Shown here: positions 1-7,515 of the stretch, in pieces | How the letters are laid out: every line of letters starts with the position of its first letter | Position numbering within the stretch: position 1 is the stretch's first letter | NCBI GenBank assembly: GCA_963833585.1 | Contig: CAWHYF010000006.1 | Coordinates: 620,001 to 684,000 of the forward strand | Direction: 5' to 3' | Source: Bog-756 sp963833585 | Lineage (GTDB): Bacteria; Actinomycetota; Acidimicrobiia; Acidimicrobiales; RAAP-2 | Length of the DNA: 64,000 nucleotides | The notes under the pieces: model-generated | What the model saw: the letters and a program-made list of their open reading frames with translations, nothing else | Database searches by the model: none | Told to the model about the DNA's origin: nothing | Position numbers and translations under genes: made by a program

Positions 1-947
1 CCGATGTCGCAGTCGGGCAGGATCGAACACACTCCGCACAGCGGGTTGGCCGTGCGCCTCGGCTCGGCCCCGGCGGCCAGGTCGCGGAGCAGGCGGGCCC
101 CCGCCAGGGTCCGCCGGGCCGCCCCCACCAACAGCTCGTCGGTCACCGGGTCGACGTCGAGCTCGCCGGTCCTGGTGTAGTAGGTCGCCACCACGAAGGG
201 CGGGGCCGGGCTCCTCAGCGCCTCGAGTAGGGCGTAGAAGTGGAGGTCGGCCCGGTGCTCGACCCGACGGGTCCCCGCCTTCACCTCGACGATGGCCACC
301 GAGGCCTGGTCGCCGGCCGGACGGCCGATGGCCAGGTCTACCCGCGCCGACAGCTCGACCGCTCCGCCGGCCAGGCGGACCCGCACGGCCTCCTGGGTGC
401 GCGGCAGCCAGGTCGGATCCAACGCCGGCCACCGACGACGCAGGCCCTCGGCCTGGCGTTCGACCTCGGCCCGCAGGCCGTCGCGATCGGCGGGGGACAG
501 CCGCTCCACCCATGAGTGGAGGTCGGCCTGGTGCTCGTCCACGGCGAGGGCGGCCATCCCGTCGCCCATCGGGTCGCCGATGGAGCCCACCGTCACCAGT
601 TGCCGGAAGAGCACGTCGATGAGAGCCCCGCAGGCCAGGGCGGTGGAGTAGGGGCGTTCGCCGAACTCGGTCGCCACGTAGTGGGCCTCGCAGGCCAGCA
701 CCCGGGTCAGTCGGTCCTTGGTCACCACCAGGCGGCGCGGAGGCCGATCTCCCCCCGGTGCGGTCCGCGTCTGGTACGGCGCGGCGGCGGATCGGTCGTC
801 CGTCAGGCCGGCCTCCAGGCCGTCCCGCAGTCGCTGGACCAGCTCGGCCCTCGCCCTGGGCCGGGGCCGGCCGGTGATCCGCAGCCGCTCGAGGAGGGCG
901 TCACCCGACAGTGGCTCCCAACTGGCCTGGTGGTGACGGTGCTCCAC
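1..947 (-). CDS. Cas4/RecB-like Fe-S PD-(D/E)XK nuclease (C-terminus runs off window)
   Basis: No stop codon occurs before the left edge, so the C-terminus is incomplete. The reading frame carries the nuclease core: an acidic residue in the segment ARVDLAIG, followed by IVEVKAG as the E-x-K motif (around 285-355). One cysteine lies in the N-terminal half (VLACEAHYVA) and a C-x2-C-x5-C cluster lies at the end (CGVCSILPDC). One distant Cys plus three C-terminal Cys around a PD-(D/E)XK core is the pattern of 4Fe-4S nucleases such as Cas4 and AddB. The GTG at 947 was chosen because GAGGAAGG lies just upstream. There is no CRISPR array or cas gene in the window, so a DNA-repair role is likelier than adaptation. 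The specific substrate is unknown. Confidence 0.72.
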   Translation of the reverse strand, partial: MEHRHHQASWEPLSGDALLERLRITGRPRPRARAELVQRLRDGLEAGLTDDRSAAAPYQTRTAPGGDRPPRRLVVTKDRLTRVLACEAHYVATEFGERPYSTALACGALIDVLFRQLVTVGSIGDPMGDGMAALAVDEHQADLHSWVERLSPADRDGLRAEVERQAEGLRRRWPALDPTWLPRTQEAVRVRLAGGAVELSARVDLAIGRPAGDQASVAIVEVKAGTRRVEHRADLHFYALLEALRSPAPPFVVATYYTRTGELDVDPVTDELLVGAARRTLAGARLLRDLAAGAEPRRTANPLCGVCSILPDCDI

Positions 948-1122
948 AGCCCTTCCTCGTGGTCGTGCCAGCGGGGCTCGGCGGCCCCTCGCGCCGGGGA
1001 CCGGTGCCCCCGATGATCCTGACGCCTCCCTCGGGCGCTCGACATCCACTACCAGCATGACCCCACTGTGCACGACGGGTGTCACAGCGGACCCGGGCCG
1101 GCTCGCCGGTAGCCTCTAGGCG

Positions 1123-2319
1123 ATGATCCCCCCGGCCACCGACACCTCGTTCGCCGTCGTCTTCACCCTTTTCGTGGTGGCCACCGTGGTGCTCCTGGTG
1201 CTGGTCATCCGGTTCATCCTGCAACGGGCCGCCGCGTCCCGCGCCCAGTGGCTGGCCGACCAGCAGCTCGGCGACGAGGAGGAGGACCGCGGACCGCAGA
1301 TCGCACTGGTGTTGGGTGGCGGTGGGACCCGGGGGGCCGTGCAGATCGGGATGCTCCAGGTCCTCACCGAGCACGGGTTCGTCCCCGACCGCATCTACGG
1401 CTCGTCGGTGGGGGCGGTGAACGGGGCGGCCTTCGCCGGGGACCCCACCCGCCGGGGGGTCGAACGGATGACCGAGATCTGGCGGAGCCTGACCCGGGAC
1501 GTGGTCTACCCCCAGAGCCGTCTCCACGGGCCATGGCTCTACTTCCAGCAGCGCGACTCCGTGTACGTCAACTCCGGGCTGCGCAAGGTCATCGAAGACG
1601 GGATCGAGTACGAACGGCTGGAGGAGGCCGTCATCCCCGTCGAGCTGGTGGCCACCTCGCTGACCGACGGGCGCGAGCGCTGGTTCACCTACGGCCCGGC
1701 CACGGAGGCGGTGCTGGCCTCGTCGGCCGTCCCGGCCATCTTCCCGCCGGTCGAGATCGACGGCGAGCGCTTCATCGACGGGGGGGTGGTCAACAATGTG
1801 CCGATCCGCCGGGCCGTCGACGCCGGGGCCACCCGGATCGTGGTCCTCTTGTGCGCCACGCCGGCCTACACCCCGGTGACGCCGCGGCGGCCGGTCGAGG
1901 CCATGCTCAACGCCCTGATGATCTCCATTCACGCCCGGTTCGCCAGGGACCTGGCCCAACTGCCCCCGGGAGTAGAGGTCATCGTCTGCAGTGGCAGCGA
2001 GACCGCCGCCCGCGATTTCGACGATTTCTCCACCACCGAGGCCTTGATCGCCCAGGGCCGGGAGGAGGCCGCAGAGATTGTCCGACGCTACGGACTCGGC
2101 CGACCGACGGCGGTGGGCGCCACGGACACCGGGTTCACGTCACCCGTCCCGGCGACCGAATCCGCCGCGTGGGAGGAGTCCACCGAGAGCGAGCCCAGCC
2201 CTTCCGCCGAGGTCGTCGGGACGGGCCCGGGACCCGGAGCCGTCCCCGGAGACGGGGTGGCGGTCGGCGCCGAACCCACCACCGGCGGACCGTCGACCCA
2301 GCCCGAGCCGGGCACGTAG
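1123..2319 (+). CDS. Patatin-like phospholipase, membrane-anchored (RssA type)
   Basis: Predicted serine lipid acyl hydrolase of 398 aa. An N-terminal hydrophobic helix (about residues 10-34) should anchor it in the membrane. The patatin signature follows: oxyanion glycine loop GGGGTR (65-70), nucleophile elbow GSSVG (Ser95), and the D-G-G dyad (Asp219), so the Ser-Asp catalytic dyad is intact. The last ~75 residues are a Pro/Gly/Thr-rich tail outside the fold. That tail is encoded opposite the 3' end of the convergent acyltransferase gene, with a 232-nt antisense overlap. Family members hydrolyse membrane lipids or fatty acyl esters; the substrate is not evident here. Confidence 0.85.
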   Translation: MIPPATDTSFAVVFTLFVVATVVLLVLVIRFILQRAAASRAQWLADQQLGDEEEDRGPQIALVLGGGGTRGAVQIGMLQVLTEHGFVPDRIYGSSVGAVNGAAFAGDPTRRGVERMTEIWRSLTRDVVYPQSRLHGPWLYFQQRDSVYVNSGLRKVIEDGIEYERLEEAVIPVELVATSLTDGRERWFTYGPATEAVLASSAVPAIFPPVEIDGERFIDGGVVNNVPIRRAVDAGATRIVVLLCATPAYTPVTPRRPVEAMLNALMISIHARFARDLAQLPPGVEVIVCSGSETAARDFDDFSTTEALIAQGREEAAEIVRRYGLGRPTAVGATDTGFTSPVPATESAAWEESTESEPSPSAEVVGTGPGPGAVPGDGVAVGAEPTTGGPSTQPEPGT

Positions 2320-3023
2320 CGGCGGACGATCCGGGCCGGTACGCCGGCGATCACACAGTGGTCGGGGAAGGTTCCCCGCACCACCGCCCCCGCCCCGACC
2401 ACGACGTTCCTCCCCAGGCGGCTCCCGGGCAGGACTACCACACCGGTCCCCAACCAGCTGCCGGCGCCGATCCGGACGGGGTCGTCGGAGGGCCACTGGA
2501 CGTGGACCACCTTGTCGGTGTCCTCGTAGCCGTGGTTCTGGTCGGTGACATAGACGTAGGGCCCAGTGTGGACGTCGTCGCCGATGTCGATCTCGAAGTG
2601 GCCCACGATGTGACTGCCCCGACCGATCATGCACCGGTCACCGACACGCACCACCGGATCGGTGACCATGGCTTGGCCCGGTACCATCCCGGCCGAGATG
2701 CTCACATGGGGACCGATCAGGGTGTCCTGGCCGATGTGGATCCACCGCTCGCCGAATACGGCGCCGGTGGGGAAGGCCAGACAACTGCCTCGGCCGAAGG
2801 CGCCGAAGCGGGCCGCCAACCGGTCGTCGGGCCCGGTGGCGCCGTGCCGGGCCGCCCAATTCCAACCGGCATGGACCAGGGCGTTGGCCCACCGGTGGTG
2901 GCGGGGCGCCGGGGCGTGGGTGGACAGCGAAGGGTGGCGGAGGGCCGATGCGGCCCGGTCTGGCCCCGCCCCCGCCTGGGACTCCGCCTGCCGTTCCCCA
3001 CGGCCCGGGCTCCGTTCGGTCAC
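2088..3023 (-). CDS. Left-handed beta-helix acyltransferase (hexapeptide repeat, LbH)
   Basis: Predicted O-acetyl or acyltransferase of 311 aa. Between about residues 95 and 235 it shows hexapeptide turns such as IGPHVSISAG, IGRGSHIVG, IGAGSWLGTG and VVVGAGAVV, ending in the motif VIAGVPARIVRRY typical of the NodL/MaaT group. An insertion with TDQNHGYED carries the conserved Asn-His of the active site. The N-terminus (about 45 aa) and the C-terminus (about 70 aa, Pro/Ser/Gly-rich) are low complexity. The start is a GTG and the true start may lie further in. The C-terminal tail lies antisense to the tail of the patatin gene, which suggests that one or both tails arose by stop-codon readthrough. 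The acceptor is unknown. Confidence 0.82.
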   Translation of the reverse strand: MTERSPGRGERQAESQAGAGPDRAASALRHPSLSTHAPAPRHHRWANALVHAGWNWAARHGATGPDDRLAARFGAFGRGSCLAFPTGAVFGERWIHIGQDTLIGPHVSISAGMVPGQAMVTDPVVRVGDRCMIGRGSHIVGHFEIDIGDDVHTGPYVYVTDQNHGYEDTDKVVHVQWPSDDPVRIGAGSWLGTGVVVLPGSRLGRNVVVGAGAVVRGTFPDHCVIAGVPARIVRRYVPGSGWVDGPPVVGSAPTATPSPGTAPGPGPVPTTSAEGLGSLSVDSSHAADSVAGTGDVNPVSVAPTAVGRPSP

Positions 3024-3078
3024 CTCTCGACGCTAACTGATCGGCCTCCCCGCTGGCCAAGGGACGGGGCACCCGAAC

Positions 3079-3218
3079 GACCCCCCTGCCCGGCGGCCCC
3101 CTGCCCGGCGGCCCCCCCTGCCCGGCGGCCCCCCTGCCCGGCGGCTCCTGCTGCCGGGCGGCCCCCACTGGCCCGGCGGCTCCTGCTGCCGGGCGGCCCC
3201 CACGGCCCGGCGGTCCCT
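3079..3218. repeat. GC-rich short tandem repeats upstream of methyltransferase
   Basis: About four near-perfect copies of a 14-17 bp unit (CCCCCTGCCCGGCGG) run from roughly 3082 to 3144. They are followed by two copies of a ~35 bp unit containing CTCCTGCTGCCGGGCGG. The array is almost pure G+C and fills the gap before the methyltransferase gene. It has no spacers and no palindromic repeat, so it is not a CRISPR. Slippage-prone DNA is the simplest reading. Confidence 0.7.
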
Positions 3219-3254
3219 ACACTGCGGCCATGGACGACACTGCGGCCATGACCG
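3219..3254 (+). repeat. 18-bp tandem duplication over the start codon
   Basis: The sequence ACACTGCGGCCATG occurs at 3219-3232 and again at 3237-3250, each followed by a similar 4-nt tail. This gives two in-frame ATG codons (3230 and 3248) for the methyltransferase with the same upstream context. Which one is used cannot be told from sequence. Confidence 0.7.
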
Positions 3255-4039
3255 CTGCGGTCACCGCCGACGACGGGCCCGGGGACACTGCGGCCCGGGC
3301 CCGTCTGGGTCGGGTCGGGTTCGAATCAGGCTCGGAGGTCTATGAACGGGCCCGGCCCGGCTATCCGACCGAGGCGGTGGACCGGCTGGCCGCCACCGCC
3401 GGCCTGCTGCCCGGAAGCCGGGTCCTCGACCTGGCTGCCGGGACGGGAAAGCTGACCCGTCAACTCCACGAGCGCGGGCTGCGATGCGTGGCCGCCGAGC
3501 CCTCGCCGTCCATGCGTGACGTATTCACCCGGGTGCTCCCGGGGGTGCCGATGGTGGCAGCGACCGCCGAGCACGTCCCCCTGGTGGACGGGGCCGTCGA
3601 CACCGTGGTCGCCGCCCAGTCCTTCCACTGGTTTGATCCCGACACGGCCCTGACCGAGATGGCCCGGGTGCTCCGGCCGGGCGGGTGGCTGGCGCTGATC
3701 TGGAACGAACGGGACGAGTCCGACCCCATGGTGGCCGAGCTGGTGGGCATCTCCAAGTGGGACGTCTCGGCCCCCTACCCGGTCGGGATGGACTTCGGGT
3801 CGGTCATCGACCGGAGCGGCCGGTTCGGGACGGTGGAGCGCACCCGGCTCCCCTTTGTCCAGGAGCTGGACCTGGCAGCCTTTGTGGAACAGGTGGCGTC
3901 CCGGAGCTACGTGCAGGTGCTGCCGGAGGTGGAGCGGCGGGCGCTGCTCGACCGGGTCGAGGAGTTCGGCTCGGGTCTCCCCCACCCCATCCCCATGCCG
4001 TACGTCACCGACCTGTTCTGTGCCCCCCTGGGCCGGTGA
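3230..4039 (+). CDS. Class I SAM-dependent methyltransferase
   Basis: A 269-aa predicted cytoplasmic methyltransferase. Motif I, VLDLAAGTGKLTRQL (about residues 65-79), binds S-adenosylmethionine. The acidic residue ending strand beta-2 lies in CVAAEPSPSM. A post-I motif is seen in AEHVPLVDGAVDTVVAAQSFHWF, and LRPGGWLALIWNE follows strand beta-5. This arrangement is that of the UbiE/Methyltransf_11 families. The N-terminal 30 residues are outside the fold and the start is ambiguous because of the duplicated ATG. The neighbours do not define a substrate. Confidence 0.82.
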   Translation: MDDTAAMTAAVTADDGPGDTAARARLGRVGFESGSEVYERARPGYPTEAVDRLAATAGLLPGSRVLDLAAGTGKLTRQLHERGLRCVAAEPSPSMRDVFTRVLPGVPMVAATAEHVPLVDGAVDTVVAAQSFHWFDPDTALTEMARVLRPGGWLALIWNERDESDPMVAELVGISKWDVSAPYPVGMDFGSVIDRSGRFGTVERTRLPFVQELDLAAFVEQVASRSYVQVLPEVERRALLDRVEEFGSGLPHPIPMPYVTDLFCAPLGR

Positions 4040-4220
4040 CGAGGAGCCGGTCGCGGCTTGGTCCCGGTACCGCGTCGGCCCCGGGACGGCCACCCTGGCC
4101 CACCCCCGGTTTGCCAATTGGGCACGGGACGGTGGAGCCTCTGGCACGCACGGCGCACGCCGGTCGACCCGAATCGACTGGAGGCGCGGATGTCGGGATG
4201 CCACGGGGAGGACCACCACC

Positions 4221-4586
4221 ATGATCAAGTTGACCTGTCTGTTGAAGCGCAGGGAGGGGATGACCCCGGTGGAGTTCCACGCCTACTGGCGGAACAACCA
4301 CGGGCCGCTCATCGCCAACGGGATGACCGGGACCCATGTCATCCGCTACGAGCAGAACCCGCGACCGCTGAGCGACTACCGCGACGACGCCGACCGCTCC
4401 GGCTACGACGGGGTGACGGTCCAGTGGTTCGCCTCGATGGACGAGTACCACGCCCACATGAGCGAAGTGGATTCGCCGGCCATGTTCGAGGACCTGCCCA
4501 AATTCCTCGACACCGACCACCTCGAGTTCGTGCTGACGGAGCAACCGCACGTGGTGATCGACGGCGAGGTCGACTGGAGCATCTGA
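4221..4586 (+). CDS. EthD-domain (dimeric alpha-beta barrel) protein
   Basis: A 121-aa protein beginning MIKLTCLLKRREGMTPVEF, with the hallmark HAYWRNNHGPLI of the EthD/dimeric alpha-beta barrel family near residues 19-30. The ATG at 4221 is preceded by GGGGAGGA with 8-nt spacing. EthD was first described next to an ether-degrading P450, and a P450 gene lies about 1 kb downstream here. That makes a shared oxidative catabolic context possible but not proven. It precedes the next gene by 5 nt, so the two are probably cotranscribed. Confidence 0.8.
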   Translation: MIKLTCLLKRREGMTPVEFHAYWRNNHGPLIANGMTGTHVIRYEQNPRPLSDYRDDADRSGYDGVTVQWFASMDEYHAHMSEVDSPAMFEDLPKFLDTDHLEFVLTEQPHVVIDGEVDWSI

Positions 4587-4591
4587 GGCCG

Positions 4592-5476
4592 GTGCGCATC
4601 GTCTCCCTCCTGCCCTCGGCCACCGAGATCCTCTTCGCCCTCGGCCTCGGCGACCAGGTCTGCGGCGTCACCTTCGAGTGCGACTTCCCCGAGACCGCCC
4701 GGCTCCGGACCATCGTTTCGACCAGCGAGCTGCCCCCCGGCCTCACCCCCGGCCAGATCGACGCCGAGGTGAGGGCCCGGCTGGCCGCCGGGCAGGACCT
4801 GTACCACCTCGACGCGGGTGCCTTGTCCACGCTCCGACCCGACCTCGTCGTGACCCAGGACCTCTGCGCCGTCTGCGCCGTGGACGTCACCGAGGTCGAC
4901 GAGGCGCTCGACCACCTGGGCTGTCGGTCCGAGGTGCTCTCCCTGGACCCGACGACCCTGGACCAGGTGCTGGACTCGATCGGGGCGGTGGGCCGGGCCA
5001 CCGGCTCCGACCCCGCCGCCCGGCGACTGGTGGAGGGTCTCCGCCGGCGGCTCGACGCCGTGGCCGGAGCGGTGGCCGGGGAGAACCGGCCTCGGGTGGC
5101 GGTGCTGGAGTGGACCGACCCGCCGTTCTCGTCGGGTCACTGGGTGCCCGACATGGTGGAAGCCGCCGGTGGTCGGTGCGTGCTCGGAAATTCGGGCCGG
5201 CGCTCCGCCGAGGTGGGCTGGGACGACGTGTCCGGAGCGGAAGCCGACCTCGTGGTGGTGGCACCGTGCGGGTTCCACCTCGAGGACGCCCACCGGCTGG
5301 CCAGGGAGGTGGCCGGCTCCGCTCGGCTCCCCCCCGGGGTTCCGGTCTGGGCCGTCGATGCCGATGCCGCCTTCGTGCGACCCGGGCCTCGCGTGGTGGA
5401 CGGGATCGAGGCCCTGGCCTCGGTGCTCCATCCCGGTACCGTGGCCCGGCCGGAGGGCATGATCGCCGCGGTCTGA
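4592..5476 (+). CDS. Cobalamin-binding-type (BtuF-like) periplasmic-fold protein
   Basis: A 294-aa protein starting RIVSLLPSATEILFALGLGD, the canonical opening of the BtuF/ABC metal-chelate binding fold. Later come a DLVVTQDLCAVCAVD segment and the second lobe RVAVLEWTDPPFSSGHWVP. No signal peptide or lipobox precedes the fold, so it is probably cytoplasmic, and no permease or ATPase gene is adjacent. Cytoplasmic stand-alone homologues are known and their role is unclear. The GTG at 4592 is the only start that leaves the first strand intact. It is in the same orientation as the EthD gene, 5 nt away. Confidence 0.78.
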   Translation: MRIVSLLPSATEILFALGLGDQVCGVTFECDFPETARLRTIVSTSELPPGLTPGQIDAEVRARLAAGQDLYHLDAGALSTLRPDLVVTQDLCAVCAVDVTEVDEALDHLGCRSEVLSLDPTTLDQVLDSIGAVGRATGSDPAARRLVEGLRRRLDAVAGAVAGENRPRVAVLEWTDPPFSSGHWVPDMVEAAGGRCVLGNSGRRSAEVGWDDVSGAEADLVVVAPCGFHLEDAHRLAREVAGSARLPPGVPVWAVDADAAFVRPGPRVVDGIEALASVLHPGTVARPEGMIAAV

Positions 5477-5508
5477 CCGAGGGCCGGCCCGCGGCGCCGT
5501 CCGATGCG

Positions 5509-5537
5509 TTGACGCCACGTCCGATCGGACGTACGAT
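5509..5537 (+). promoter_or_regulatory. Sigma-A type promoter of the P450-tetR operon
   Basis: TTGACG (5509-5514) and TACGAT (5532-5537) are separated by exactly 17 bp, close to the -35/-10 consensus. Transcription would start near 5544, making the ATG at 5552 too close to be the translation start and favouring 5585. Confidence 0.62.
5517..5532. promoter_or_regulatory. Operator 1: 16-bp perfect palindrome in promoter spacer
   Basis: ACGTCCGATCGGACGT is a perfect palindrome lying between the -35 and -10 hexamers. The core half-site TCCGAT is shared with operator 2. It is the likely target of the TetR regulator encoded as the second gene of the operon. Confidence 0.62.
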
Positions 5538-5544
5538 CCACGGA

Positions 5545-5563
5545 ATCGGACATGCTGTCCGAT
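5545..5563. promoter_or_regulatory. Operator 2: 8-3-8 inverted repeat at the transcription start
   Basis: ATCGGACA-TGC-TGTCCGAT is a perfect inverted repeat centred about 29.5 bp (three helical turns) downstream of operator 1. It overlaps the expected transcription start and contains the upstream in-frame ATG at 5552. Confidence 0.6.
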
Positions 5564-5584
5564 CTGATGGAAAGGCCATCCGAT

Positions 5585-6838
5585 ATGCCGCAGGACGAGA
5601 TCGACATCAGTGGGATCAGCTACGACGACATCAACCTGCTGGACTCCAAGGCCTTCGCCGACCGGGTCCCGCACGAGTGGTTCGCCTTCCTGCGGCGAAA
5701 TGCGCCGGTGTGGTGGCACGAGGAGGAGGAGGGCCCGGGGTTCTGGGCCGTGACCTCCCACGCCGAGGCCACGACGGTCAATCGGGACTACGAGCACTTC
5801 TCGTCGTCCAAGCAGGCCACCTTCCTCTGGGACCTCCTTCCGGACGACCTGGCCCAGCAACAGATGCTCATGTTGAACATGGATCCCCCCCTCCACACCC
5901 GGTACCGGCGCCTGGTCAACAAGGGGTTCACCCCGCGGATGGTCAACCAGCTCCACGACCGGATCAACGCCGCCGCCGACGACATCATCGATGCGGTCAT
6001 CGAGAAGGGAAGCGCCGACTTCGTCACCGACATCGCCGCCGAGCTCCCCCTGGTGGTCATCGCCGAGCTGTTGGGGGTGCCCAACGAGGACCGGCACCGG
6101 ATGTTCAACTGGTCCAACCGAATGATCGGCAGCGAGGACCCCGAGTACCAAGCCGACGAGTCGGTCCCCCAGCAGGCGGCCATGGAGCTCTACGCCTATG
6201 CCTCGGCCCTCTTCGAGACCAAGCGCGTCGATCCGCACGAGGACCTGATGAGCGTACTCACCGGCGTCGAAATGGAGGGTGAGAAGCTCAACTCGGTGGA
6301 GCTCGAGCTCTTCTTCCTCCTCCTGACGGTGGCCGGCAACGAGACCACCCGGAATCTGATCTCGGGGGGCATGGCTGCCTTCTTCGACCATCCCGACCAG
6401 TGGGCGATGCTCCGCAACGACCGCTCCCTCCTGCCCTCGGCCACCGAGGAGATGTTGCGTTACGTCAGCCCGGTGATGAACTTCCGTCGCCAGACGACGA
6501 GTGCCTTCGACCTCGGCGACCAGCGCATCGACGAGGACACCAAGGTGGTCTTCTTCCACATCTCGGCCAACCGCGACGAGTCGGTGTTCGAGCACCCCCA
6601 GACCTTCGACATCACCCGCGACCCCAATCCCCACATGGCCTTCGGTGCCGGGGGGCCTCACTTCTGCCTCGGGGCCAATCTGGCCCGGATGGAGATCCGG
6701 GTGATGTTCGAGCACCTGCTCGACCGAATGCCCGACCTCGCGCTCGACGGCGAGGTGGAACGGCTGCAGTCGGCGTTCATCAGCGGGGTCAAGCACATCC
6801 CGGTGACCTTCCCGACGGGGGCCAGGGTCACGGCCTGA
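5585..6838 (+). CDS. Cytochrome P450 (CYP124/125/142-like)
   Basis: A heme-thiolate monooxygenase of about 417 aa. The I-helix oxygen-binding motif appears as VAGNETTR (about residue 245). The K-helix ExxR lies in TEEMLRYVSP, and the heme-binding loop FGAGGPHFCLGANLARME supplies the axial Cys near residue 350. The segment MDPPLHTRYRRLVNKGFTP is typical of actinobacterial sterol- and fatty-acid-oxidising P450s such as CYP124, CYP125 and CYP142, so a hydrophobic alicyclic or branched lipid substrate is plausible. In-frame ATGs exist at 5552 and 5567, but the first lies inside an operator; 5585 has GGAAAGG upstream. No ferredoxin gene is adjacent. Its stop overlaps the tetR start. Confidence 0.9.
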   Translation: MPQDEIDISGISYDDINLLDSKAFADRVPHEWFAFLRRNAPVWWHEEEEGPGFWAVTSHAEATTVNRDYEHFSSSKQATFLWDLLPDDLAQQQMLMLNMDPPLHTRYRRLVNKGFTPRMVNQLHDRINAAADDIIDAVIEKGSADFVTDIAAELPLVVIAELLGVPNEDRHRMFNWSNRMIGSEDPEYQADESVPQQAAMELYAYASALFETKRVDPHEDLMSVLTGVEMEGEKLNSVELELFFLLLTVAGNETTRNLISGGMAAFFDHPDQWAMLRNDRSLLPSATEEMLRYVSPVMNFRRQTTSAFDLGDQRIDEDTKVVFFHISANRDESVFEHPQTFDITRDPNPHMAFGAGGPHFCLGANLARMEIRVMFEHLLDRMPDLALDGEVERLQSAFISGVKHIPVTFPTGARVTA

Positions 6839-7458
6839 TGGTCGAGCGGCGTCCAGCGGGCAATCTGAAAGAGGTCATCCGGGACTTTCGGAGGGACCAG
6901 GTCATCGAGGTGGCACGACGCCTGTTCGGGGAGCGGGGCACCACCGACGTGTCGATGGACGAGATCGCCGCCGAGGCCGGCGTGGCCCGCTCCACCGTGT
7001 ACGTGTACTTCGCCAACCGCGACGAGCTGTTGCGGGCCTGCCTCAAGGGGATGCACGAACAGCTCCTCGAGGACATCGCCGGGACCTGGGAGCACGACGC
7101 CGAGCCCGCCCATCGGCTGCAACGCCTGATCGAGGCCATGCTGGTGCGGATCGACGACAGCCCGGCCTTCTTCCGACTGGCCCTGCTGACCCAGGGGACG
7201 GTCAGCCAGGGGGGCGAGGCGGTGGGGACCGAGCTGGCTCTGATCGGCCTCAACATCGCCCGGCTGATCAACGACCTCTATGTCGACGGGGTGGCGGCGG
7301 GCGTGTTCCGTCCGATCGACCCCGACCACGCCGTGGGCCTGATCGGGCAGCAGATCTACGGAGCCATGTCGGTGCGGGCCGGCGAGCCGCTCCCCAGGGA
7401 GGCCGGCGAGGTCGCCGCCGGGATCGGTGAGTTCCTGCTTCGGGGCCTCGGAACCTGA
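6838..7458 (+). CDS. TetR-family repressor, probable autoregulator of the P450 operon
   Basis: A 206-aa transcription factor. The N-terminal helix-turn-helix spans about residues 18-63, with the family signature TTDVSMDEIAAEAGVARSTV followed by YVYFANRDELL. The remainder is the helical ligand-binding and dimerisation domain. The ATG overlaps the P450 stop (TGATG), so the two are translated together. The palindromes at 5517-5532 and 5545-5563 are the obvious binding sites, which would make the operon self-regulated and inducible by a P450 substrate. The ligand is unknown. Confidence 0.87.
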   Translation: MVERRPAGNLKEVIRDFRRDQVIEVARRLFGERGTTDVSMDEIAAEAGVARSTVYVYFANRDELLRACLKGMHEQLLEDIAGTWEHDAEPAHRLQRLIEAMLVRIDDSPAFFRLALLTQGTVSQGGEAVGTELALIGLNIARLINDLYVDGVAAGVFRPIDPDHAVGLIGQQIYGAMSVRAGEPLPREAGEVAAGIGEFLLRGLGT

Positions 7459-7464
7459 CCCGTT

Positions 7465-7485
7465 GGGCCGCCGCCCCGGCGGTCC
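7465..7485. terminator. Hairpin between convergent tetR and nickel transporter
   Basis: A GGGCCGCCG stem, CCC loop and CGGCGGTCC return stem (one G-U pair) sit in the short gap between two converging genes. No U-tract follows, so an intrinsic terminator is only tentative. Confidence 0.32.
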
Positions 7486-7515
7486 CCGATCCCCGGCGCC
7501 ACCAGTCCGGAGGGT

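Noticed and set aside
901..1959. 352-aa open frame on the minus strand
   Set aside because: It is antisense to the intact patatin gene and reads as Gly/Arg/His/Pro-rich sequence with no domain, as expected for a GC-rich shadow frame.
3079..3218. CRISPR-like array
   Set aside because: Units are contiguous and 14-35 bp long, with no spacers and no cas genes nearby apart from an isolated Cas4-like nuclease.
1248..3251. 667-aa open frame on the plus strand
   Set aside because: Arg/Gly/Pro-rich shadow of the patatin and acyltransferase genes; no motif.
4403..6796. 797-aa minus-strand open frame
   Set aside because: Antisense to three real genes including the P450; Gly/His/Glu-rich composition is a codon-shadow effect.
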